From positions 1 through 5,369 of the forward strand of contig DRLX01000119.1 in assembly GCA_011322715.1 (NCBI GenBank): a DNA stretch of 5,369 nucleotides. The letters run 5' to 3'. How positions within the stretch are numbered: position 1 is the stretch's first letter; the number at the start of each line of letters is the position of its first letter. The notes below the pieces were generated by a model. That model was not told the DNA's origin. It made no database searches and saw only the letters and a program-made list of their open reading frames with translations. This DNA is from Desulfobulbaceae bacterium (lineage in GTDB: Bacteria; Desulfobacterota; Desulfobulbia; Desulfobulbales; Desulfobulbaceae). The position numbers were made by a program, and so were the translations under genes. Below are positions 1 through 4,073 of the stretch, in pieces.

Positions 1-67
1 CTATCGCGGTTACAGCAAGGTTGCCAAGGATGATATTGGTTTTCGAGTGGCGAGGTATAAAAAATGA
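1..67 (+). CDS. C-terminal end of an FGE/SUMF1-domain protein (partial)
   Basis: This is the tail of a gene that begins left of the window. Reading from base 2, 21 codons run to a TGA at 65-67. The visible end contains YRGYSK and then DIGFRVAR, which matches the usual close of formylglycine-generating-enzyme / SUMF1 domains, where a serine- or tyrosine-rich stretch leads into GFR(V/L)xR. Family members either oxidise a sulfatase cysteine to formylglycine or, more often in bacteria, are FGE-like proteins of unknown substrate. The catalytic part is outside the window, so I cannot say which applies. The stop overlaps the ATG of the next gene (ATGA, 64-67), which suggests one operon with coupled translation. 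The family call is fairly good for such a short piece, but it rests on about eight residues. Confidence 0.7.
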   Translation, partial: YRGYSKVAKDDIGFRVARYKK

Positions 68-306
68 AATTTTTTGTGTTTTGTCTGCCGGTTTTTCTTG
101 TTGCCATCCTCAGTCCGTTGGCCGGCCATGCCAGCGAACCGGCAGCACCGGTTCACAAGCAGGCCAGGCCGCCAGGAAAACAGGTCCTGTCTCAAAAAAC
201 GGCAATAAAAAAAACTGAAAAGAAAAAACATCCCGCAGCAACAACCTTTACGCCCTCGGAAAAAATCGGCGCTGACACGGTTATCGCCTTTCCGGTTGAT
301 ATATAA
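64..306 (+). CDS. Small secreted lysine-rich protein coupled to the FGE-like gene
   Basis: This is an 80-residue protein that I cannot name. Residues 1-23 form a clear Sec signal peptide: MKFF, a hydrophobic core FCLPVFLVAIL, then a likely type I cleavage site after GHA (residue 23). The mature part is about 57 residues. Its middle (about 31-56) is rich in lysine, proline and alanine and is probably disordered. The last 20 residues (TFTPSEKIGAD then TVIAFPVDI) look more ordered and conserved in style, so they may be the functional part. The product is expected in the periplasm or outside the cell. The start is set by a GAGG at 52-55 and by the four-base overlap with the preceding stop, so it is probably made together with the FGE-like protein. 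A role as partner, chaperone or substrate of that protein is a guess from position only. Confidence 0.75.
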   Translation: MKFFVFCLPVFLVAILSPLAGHASEPAAPVHKQARPPGKQVLSQKTAIKKTEKKKHPAATTFTPSEKIGADTVIAFPVDI

Positions 307-320
307 AATTTTTTGGCCCG

Positions 321-378
321 GTCTATAGCGCCTTACTTCTGGATTTCTGTCATAAAAACAGGGAAGGTAAGCGCAGAC
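321..378 (+). other. Imperfect long hairpin after the small secreted gene
   Basis: The arms GTCT (321-324) and AGAC (375-378), GCGC (328-331) and GCGC (371-374), a CTTACTTC / GAAGGTAAG pairing (332-339 with 363-371, allowing a bulge and a G-U pair), and CTGT (347-350) with ACAG (358-361) combine into one stem-loop. It sits just downstream of the stop at 304-306. No run of T follows it, so it is not a classic intrinsic terminator. It could stabilise the 3' end of the upstream message. Confidence 0.35.
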
Positions 379-442
379 TCCGAGAAAATTTTAGGTTAAA
401 TAAAGCATAATTTTTGTAGTTACCTTGCTATTCTCAGTTGCG

Positions 443-459
443 ATACAATTATATTGTAT
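443..459. repeat. Short palindrome ATACAAT/ATTGTAT
   Basis: Perfect 7-base arms, ATACAAT and ATTGTAT, surround a TAT centre. The palindrome abuts the left end of the 87-bp repeat copy (460-546). It is AT-only apart from one G/C per arm, so chance or a preferred insertion site are both possible. Confidence 0.35.
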
Positions 460-546
460 ATGCTGTAGGGGCGAATTTATTCGCCTGTTATATCTGCGAG
501 TTATTGGGGTAACCATGAAAAATATGGCGGCTAAAGCCGCCCCTAC
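460..546 (+). repeat. 87-bp palindromic repeat, copy 1
   Basis: The element reads ATGCT and then 82 bases whose ends are inverted repeats: GTAGGGGCG (465-473) and CGCCCCTAC (538-546). Inside are two perfect small hairpins, GGCGAAT/ATTCGCC (470-476 with 479-485) and GGCGGCT/AGCCGCC (526-532 with 535-541), plus a weaker central one, CCAT/ATGG (513-516 with 524-527). A second copy of equal length lies inverted at 1997-2083. The two share both ends and the central TAACCATG and differ mainly in the stretch around 488-505. The layout resembles REP/MITE-type non-autonomous repeats that live in intergenic DNA. It encodes nothing. Confidence 0.8.
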
Positions 547-838
547 GGGCTTAGGTTGTGGGCAAAGCCTACGTTAGAATCTTCCTTCTACTTTTCCCTC
601 ATCCCACCGCTCTGCGCCATGTTTCCCCTGTACCTTGGCCATTTATAAACCGACCACAAATCCTCCCGTTTCTTCTCTGTCCCGGCAGGCGCTCAGCCTT
701 GATGTCATTTTTTCCTGAAGAAAAGTCAAAATGATGACGAAAAGAACAGGAGAACAGGTTTTTTTGAGCATTCTGAAAATTAAATAATTATTTTCAATAT
801 GTTATGTGGATGGCGCGTAAATTGCTATTCGGAGGCGC

Positions 839-844
839 AGGAGG
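839..844 (+). promoter_or_regulatory. Strong ribosome binding site for the RlpA-like gene
   Basis: A perfect AGGAGG lies six bases before the ATG at 851, with a second GGAGG at 831-835. Together with the TAG at 845-847, which is in frame with the gene two codons upstream of the ATG, this fixes the start and rules out an N-terminal extension. Confidence 0.85.
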
Positions 845-850
845 TAGACA

Positions 851-1612
851 ATGATCAACTATCATGTTCAGAAGGGTGATACCATTGCCCGGGTTACCAG
901 GCAATTGCATACCACCTGGAAAAATATACGAAAAAACAATCCTGAGGCCATAGGCCGTTCCACCAGGAACGGCAACTGGTTTTTAAGGGAAGGGGCTACG
1001 CTTCAGGTGGACGGTTCCTTTGCCGCCTCCCTGGATCAGGCGCAGCAGAAAACAGTTGCATCGGAAAACGATGTGGTGCATGTCAGTCCCGGCAGTGTTA
1101 AGCAGCGACCTTTAACAGTCCGGCAACAAACCGGGCAGGCGCAAACCGGATCTCCCGGCCATGAGCCGATCGAGCATACGGTGCAGCCGGGCGAGACCCT
1201 GTGGGAGCTTGCGGTCAAACGTTACCATGTCCATCTGCAGGACCTTATGGCGGTCAATAATATCACCGATCCCCGTTCCCTGCAGATTGGGCAGGTGTTG
1301 AAAATTCCCCGGCCCGAGCATCCCCGTGAGGAACAGGTGGTTGCCAGTTGGTATGGTCGGGATTTTGACGGCAAACCCATGGCTAACGGCGAGATATACA
1401 ATATGTATGGCAATACCATAGCGCATAAGGAGATTCCGCTGGGCACCAGGGTGGAGTTGCAGAACACGGAAACCGGGGAAAAGGTCCAGGCTGTGGTCAC
1501 GGATCGCGGACCCTACGTGGAAGGGAGGGACGTGGATCTCTCTTATGGATTGGCCCAAAAGCTTTCTCTGGTTGATCAGGGCGTGGGCAAGTTGGTCATG
1601 CGTATTTTATGA
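851..1612 (+). CDS. LysM-LysM-RlpA-like peptidoglycan-active protein without signal peptide
   Basis: This 253-residue protein has three modules. A first LysM-like repeat spans about 3-53 (YHVQKGDTIARV at its start), a linker rich in Q, S and T spans 54-105, and a second, typical LysM spans about 107-153 (HTVQPGETLWELA at its start, NNI and LQIGQVLKIP later). An RlpA-like double-psi beta-barrel fills 162-253, with ASWYG, ANGEIYN, AHKEIPLGT, TDRGPY and GRDVDLS. His192 (AHK) and Asp218 (DRGP) match the conserved residues of RlpA lytic transglycosylases, which cleave glycan strands lacking stem peptides at the septum. LysM modules bind the N-acetylglucosamine backbone. The oddity is the N-terminus: no signal peptide, no lipobox, and a stop codon just upstream, although the substrate lies outside the inner membrane. 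Canonical RlpA is an outer-membrane lipoprotein with a C-terminal SPOR domain, also absent here. The domain call is firm. Enzymatic activity is inferred, so I withhold the rlpA symbol. Confidence 0.9.
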   Translation: MINYHVQKGDTIARVTRQLHTTWKNIRKNNPEAIGRSTRNGNWFLREGATLQVDGSFAASLDQAQQKTVASENDVVHVSPGSVKQRPLTVRQQTGQAQTGSPGHEPIEHTVQPGETLWELAVKRYHVHLQDLMAVNNITDPRSLQIGQVLKIPRPEHPREEQVVASWYGRDFDGKPMANGEIYNMYGNTIAHKEIPLGTRVELQNTETGEKVQAVVTDRGPYVEGRDVDLSYGLAQKLSLVDQGVGKLVMRIL

Positions 1613-1661
1613 TCCATTCCAGGAGTTTTAGAGACCTCTCGTTTCGGGAAATTAGTCTTTT

Positions 1662-1692
1662 TTGTTCTTTTTGTTGGATTCTGTGGTAATAT
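1662..1692 (+). promoter_or_regulatory. Possible promoter for dodecin
   Basis: TTGTTC (1662-1667) and TAATAT (1687-1692) could serve as -35 and -10 boxes, but the 19-base spacer is long. Just downstream lies CTCAATTGAG (1698-1707), a perfect 10-base palindrome that could be an operator. This is a tentative call. Its main support is that dodecin sits 154 bases after the previous gene and therefore probably needs its own promoter. Confidence 0.3.
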
Positions 1693-1766
1693 TGAGTCTC
1701 AATTGAGAGGAAGTGGCAAAATGCCCGCAAAGGCATAAGAAAAAATCTCTGCTAAGGAGACCCATC

Positions 1767-1976
1767 ATGGCCAGTGTCTACAAAATTATCGAGGTCGTCG
1801 GAGTCAGTAAAAAATCCTGGGAGGATGCGGCTGCAAACGCTGTGGCGACTACCGGGAAAAAGCTGAAGGACTTACGGATCGCCGAAGTGATAAAGATGGA
1901 TATGAAGCTTGAAAAGGGTAAGGTCGTCTCTTATCGGACCAGGGTCGCAGTCTCTTTTAAGTATAAACAAAAATAA
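1767..1976 (+). CDS. Dodecin family protein lacking the flavin-stacking tryptophan
   Basis: A 69-residue protein covering the whole dodecin fold: strand 1 (VYKIIEVVGVS, 4-14), the helix (SWEDAAANAVATTGKKL, 17-33), strand 2 (LRIAEVIKMDMKLE, 36-49) and strand 3 (VVSYRTRVAVSFKYK, 53-67). Dodecins assemble into hollow 12-mers, and the best-studied ones bind riboflavin or FMN. There a Trp in strand 2 (as in the xWxEVV motif) stacks on the ring and a Gln in strand 3 contacts it. Here those positions appear to be Ile38 and Arg57, so classical flavin storage is doubtful; flavin-free, calcium-binding dodecins are known in mycobacteria. I chose the ATG at 1767 over an in-frame GTG at 1713 because TAAGGAGA (1753-1760) precedes it at proper spacing and the fold begins right after it. 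The protein is cytoplasmic, apparently monocistronic, and followed 20 bases later by the inverted repeat copy. Confidence 0.92.
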   Translation: MASVYKIIEVVGVSKKSWEDAAANAVATTGKKLKDLRIAEVIKMDMKLEKGKVVSYRTRVAVSFKYKQK

Positions 1977-1996
1977 TCAAGGCGGGCCCAGACACT

Positions 1997-2083
1997 GTAG
2001 GGGCGGCTTCAACGGCCATGTTTCCATGGTTATCATAATTATCCGTATGGCATATCAGGCGAATAACTTCGTCCCTACAGCAT
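1997..2083 (-). repeat. 87-bp palindromic repeat, copy 2 (inverted)
   Basis: On the minus strand this reads ATGCT and then 82 bases starting GTAGGGACGAAG and ending GAAGCCGCCCCTAC, matching copy 1 (460-546) in length, both ends and the central TAACCATG. The middle third is diverged and needs a one-base offset to align. It carries the same kind of internal hairpins. Since it begins 20 bases after the dodecin stop, it may shape the 3' end of that transcript. No target-site duplication is visible beside either copy. Confidence 0.8.
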
Positions 2084-2234
2084 GGGCATAATTTTGCAGT
2101 ATCCGGTATCTGTTGAGATGACCTGTTAACATTATGTTGAATTTAAGTGGAAAATTCCTTGTTTTTTGCCGTGGTTCAAACGTAGTGCGATAAGAGAGAC
2201 GCTTTTAAAAAATAATTGCTTTGCATCAGCTTTT

Positions 2235-2249
2235 TTCCGTTCAACGGAA
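2235..2249. repeat. Perfect palindrome TTCCGTT/AACGGAA
   Basis: Seven-base arms around a single C. A run of six T (2231-2236) overlaps the left edge, and no T run follows on either strand, so it is not a terminator. An operator for an unknown regulator or a chance palindrome are both open. Confidence 0.4.
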
Positions 2250-2327
2250 TGTCCCATTCCCGGCACACTCATTCATTTCACGGGTGCGTGCCAATTTAGC
2301 CAAGAACATGCCAACCTAACTTGAGCG

Positions 2328-2403
2328 TTCCACTCATTTGCAATATTAAAAAAGATAATGATAATAGATTGTTTGCTGAACAAAGTGTTGCAAATGAGTG
2401 GAA
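2328..2403. repeat. 16-bp perfect inverted repeat with 44-bp loop
   Basis: TTCCACTCATTTGCAA (2328-2343) is the exact reverse complement of 2388-2403. The loop (2344-2387) is AT-rich. A further pair, GTGCCAA (2288-2294) and TTGGCAC (2422-2428), encloses it with unequal arms. Sixteen perfect bases are unlikely by chance over such a short distance. The arrangement fits the terminal repeats of a small non-autonomous element, or a stem of a structured RNA. Confidence 0.75.
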
Positions 2404-2411
2404 TCCGATGG

Positions 2412-2513
2412 GATTTCCATTTTGGCACAATCTGCTTTGTCACCGGTTGTTTCATGTAGCTGTAACTACAATGGAACAACCGAATCCTCGCATCTTGTAC
2501 CAAAATGAAAATC
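2412..2513. repeat. Nested double inverted repeat (about 100 bp)
   Basis: The outer arms are GATTTCCATTTTGGCACAA (2412-2430) and its near reverse complement at 2495-2513, matching at 17 of 19 positions. Both mismatches are C/A on the plus strand, which become G-U pairs in a minus-strand transcript. The inner arms are CGGTTGTTTCATGTAG (2444-2459) and 2466-2482, with one wobble and one bulge around the six-base loop CTGTAA. The result is a two-tier stem with internal loops. No T run follows, so it is not an intrinsic terminator. Confidence 0.7.
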
Positions 2514-2585
2514 GCTCAATTTAGGGTCAACTTCTCCGGCATCCTGAAATCTCGCTCTTCCTGAGAAAGCATCGAATTTACAAAT

Positions 2586-2614
2586 TTGACTATAGCTCAT
2601 CCATGGTACATAAT
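2586..2614 (+). promoter_or_regulatory. Sigma-70 promoter for truA and the methyltransferase
   Basis: TTGACT (2586-2591) and CATAAT (2609-2614) each match the -35 and -10 consensus at five of six bases, with the ideal 17-base spacer. Transcription would begin near 2621, leaving a leader of about 68 bases before the truA ATG at 2689. This is the best-looking promoter in the window and is correctly placed for the two-gene unit. Confidence 0.65.
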
Positions 2615-2688
2615 GGGGCGTCACAACAGGACTCCAAGAGATTATTTTCATCTTACTCATTTATTCATTGCAAGGATCACTCATCATT

Positions 2689-3501
2689 ATGCCCTGCCAA
2701 AATTCTACTCTGTCGAATTATCGAATGACCATTTCCTATGATGGACGCAATTATCTGGGCTGGCAGCGGCATGGAGATAAGCCGACGGTTCAATACGCCC
2801 TTGAGCAGGCAGTGGAGCAGCTCTTTCATATCCGTTCAGCGGTCAGAGGTTCCGGGCGCACAGATCGTGGTGCACACGCAAACGGCCAGGTGGCAAGTGT
2901 CGAACTTCCTGCGGGTTTGCAGAGGGATGAAGTAAAAGCGCAATTAAACGATCTGCTTGCTGATAGCGTCCGAGTGGAGGATGTCAGCAATGTACCTTCC
3001 GAATTTCATGCCTGTAACAGTGCAATCGGTAAACATTATCGCTATGTTATCTGGAATGATAAAAAACTTCCTGCAGAACGTGACGGACGGGTCTGGCATG
3101 TAAAAAGCCGCCTTGATGTTGAGGCAATGATCAATGCCTGCTCTGTTTTTGAAGGCGAGCATGATTTCGCCTCATTTGCCACCCGTCCAAATTTTAAACA
3201 AAAGATGACCACCCGTGTTGTGAGTCGGGCTGTTATGCGTCAGGATCTGCCTCTTATAATCTTTGATATCTGCGCAAATGGATTTCTCTATAAGATGGTG
3301 CGCAATATTGTCCGAGCTATTGTCAAGGTCGGAGAAGGACGTTACACCCGTGAAGATCTCTGCCGCATCCTTGAGGCAAAAGATCGCCGGGCATCGCCGG
3401 GGACTGCTCCGGCCTCAGGACTGTATCTGGAAAAAGTCTATTACTCACAGGATGAAATGAACCAAGACATACAGGAGCTGCTTTTAGATGAGCACATTTG
3501 A
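2689..3501 (+). CDS. truA: tRNA pseudouridine(38-40) synthase TruA
   Basis: This 270-residue protein is full length for TruA, the enzyme that turns uridines 38, 39 and 40 in the tRNA anticodon arm into pseudouridine. The N-terminal part carries MTISYDGRNYLGWQ (from about residue 13), and the catalytic motif GSGRTDRGAHA has the active-site aspartate at residue 59. The conserved tyrosine-containing KHYRYVIWN follows at about 115-123. The C-terminal half has HDFASFA, the FLYKMVRNIVRAIVKVGEGR block and a final SPGTAPASGLYLEKVYY, all typical of the family. I prefer the ATG at 2689 because AAGGA lies upstream at 2672-2676, although its 12-base gap is somewhat long. An in-frame TTG at 2668 has no binding site, and a later ATG at 2725 would sit at the very start of the fold. 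It overlaps the next gene by 14 bases and so is probably co-expressed with it. Cytoplasmic. Confidence 0.96.
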   Translation: MPCQNSTLSNYRMTISYDGRNYLGWQRHGDKPTVQYALEQAVEQLFHIRSAVRGSGRTDRGAHANGQVASVELPAGLQRDEVKAQLNDLLADSVRVEDVSNVPSEFHACNSAIGKHYRYVIWNDKKLPAERDGRVWHVKSRLDVEAMINACSVFEGEHDFASFATRPNFKQKMTTRVVSRAVMRQDLPLIIFDICANGFLYKMVRNIVRAIVKVGEGRYTREDLCRILEAKDRRASPGTAPASGLYLEKVYYSQDEMNQDIQELLLDEHI

Positions 3502-3988
3502 ACATCAGCGTCACAAACCCGGTGCCATCCTCACCCGGCCACGGGAGATCATTGTCGCCTGTGCGCCAATGCGAAGTAATGTCAATGTCTCAAGCATCGC
3601 CCGGACGGCAAGCGCCTGTGCGATAGAGCGTCTTGTTTTAACCGGTAACGTCAGTCTTATCTCAAAAATTGCCCGTGACGGCGAATCAGAGCTGGATATT
3701 TCAACGCACCGGACGCTGCCGCCTGTGCTGAAACGATTGAAAAAGGATGGTTACCGGCTGGTAGGCCTTGAGCAGACAACGAATTCTGAAAATATACATC
3801 ACTATCGGTTTTCGCGACGCACTGCGCTTGTTATAGGCAACGAGCGAACCGGCCTGACGTCGGATATTCTTGATGTTCTTGATGATGCCGTCGAGATTCC
3901 CGTCTATGGCCTTCCCCACAGTTTCAACGCCGCAATAGCCGCCGGCATGGCATTGTATGAGTATTGTCGGCAGTTTCCTCAAGGGTAA
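3488..3988 (+). CDS. SpoU/TrmH-family RNA 2'-O-methyltransferase
   Basis: This 166-residue protein belongs to the SPOUT superfamily, whose trefoil-knot fold binds S-adenosylmethionine and methylates ribose 2'-hydroxyls in tRNA or rRNA. Motif 1 is N33 to R39 (NVSSIARTASA), including the conserved arginine used in catalysis by TrmH relatives. Motif 2 is LVIGNERTGL (114-123). Motif 3 is IPVYGLPHSFN followed by AAIAAGMALYEY (137-159), with a Phe where many relatives have Leu (SLN). There is no extra RNA-binding N-terminal domain beyond about 18 residues, so it is close to a minimal SPOUT domain, like TrmL-sized proteins. The target nucleotide cannot be told from sequence. Its ATG lies inside truA, with AGGAG at 3473-3477 ten bases upstream, so both are probably expressed from the promoter at 2586-2614 as an RNA-modification operon. 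Confidence 0.92.
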   Translation: MSTFEHQRHKPGAILTRPREIIVACAPMRSNVNVSSIARTASACAIERLVLTGNVSLISKIARDGESELDISTHRTLPPVLKRLKKDGYRLVGLEQTTNSENIHHYRFSRRTALVIGNERTGLTSDILDVLDDAVEIPVYGLPHSFNAAIAAGMALYEYCRQFPQG

Positions 3989-3999
3989 AATACATTGAG

Positions 4000-4024
4000 T
4001 ATAATTCGCGGTTTCAGCCGCGAA
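4000..4024 (+). other. Hairpin with adjacent TATAAT between methyltransferase and beta-helix gene
   Basis: TTCGCGG (4005-4011) pairs perfectly with CCGCGAA (4018-4024) around the loop TTTCAG. A run of five T comes only seven bases later (4032-4036), so this is at best a weak terminator for the truA unit. A perfect TATAAT (4000-4005) touches its left arm, but no good -35 box lies 16-18 bases before it, so I do not claim a promoter. The stem also resembles short dispersed palindromes found in bacterial spacers. Confidence 0.4.
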
Positions 4025-4073
4025 CATAAGCTTTTTGCTGTCCCCTTTTCAAAATCTCTTCAGGAGCAGCATC

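Larger units (their letters stand above)
307..850. other. Gene-free spacer with hairpins and one repeat copy
   Basis: No convincing gene lies in these 544 bases on either strand. Contents from left to right: a long imperfect hairpin (321-378), a short palindrome (443-459), the first copy of the 87-bp repeat (460-546), a small hairpin with arms GGCTT (548-552) and AAGCC (565-569), an A/T-rich inverted stretch around 701-736, and the ribosome binding region of the next gene. A possible but weak promoter for the RlpA-like gene is TTGAGC at 764-769 with ATTATT at 787-792 (17-base spacer). The -10 part is poor, so I do not list it separately. Confidence 0.6.
2084..2688. other. Gene-free AT-rich region with many inverted repeats
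   Basis: About 600 bases separate the repeat from truA. Short open frames occur on both strands (roughly 2273-2524 and 2466-2660), but they have no ribosome binding site and no recognisable protein motif, and they read through inverted repeats that give the same short peptide (ANEWN) on both strands. I treat the region as non-coding. Recognisable contents are a TTCCGTT/AACGGAA palindrome (2235-2249), the inverted repeats at 2328-2403 and 2412-2513, and the truA promoter (2586-2614). A decayed mobile element or a structured RNA are both possible. Confidence 0.6.

Noticed and set aside
804..854. A 16-codon open frame (starting MWMARKLL) whose stop overlaps the ATG of the RlpA-like gene
   Set aside because: It has no ribosome binding site, and its codons are largely the ribosome binding region of the next gene. 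The peptide does not resemble a signal peptide or a known leader.
1112..1558. 148-codon minus-strand frame opposite the RlpA-like gene
   Set aside because: It is antisense to a well-supported conserved gene, and its translation shows no family features.
1713..1766. Upstream GTG start extending dodecin by 18 residues
   Set aside because: The extension is basic and unlike the family. TAAGGAGA lies directly before the ATG at 1767, and dodecin strand 1 starts right after that ATG.
460..2083. Composite transposon bounded by the two inverted repeat copies
   Set aside because: No transposase gene lies inside or beside the copies, no target-site duplication is visible, and the enclosed genes look like ordinary chromosomal genes.
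2231..2249. Intrinsic terminator at the TTCCGTT/AACGGAA palindrome
   Set aside because: The T run precedes the stem on the plus strand and becomes an A run after the stem on the minus strand, so neither strand has the required stem followed by U tract.
2422..2436. TTGGCACAATCTGCT as a plus-strand sigma-54 promoter for truA
   Set aside because: The GG-to-GC distance is 10 bases instead of 12, which abolishes sigma-54 recognition. The site also lies within an inverted repeat, and a good sigma-70 promoter is present closer to truA.
2273..2660. Short open frames on both strands of the spacer before truA
   Set aside because: They lack ribosome binding sites and recognisable motifs, and they run through inverted repeats, so the same ANEWN peptide appears on opposite strands. 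This is an artefact of symmetry.
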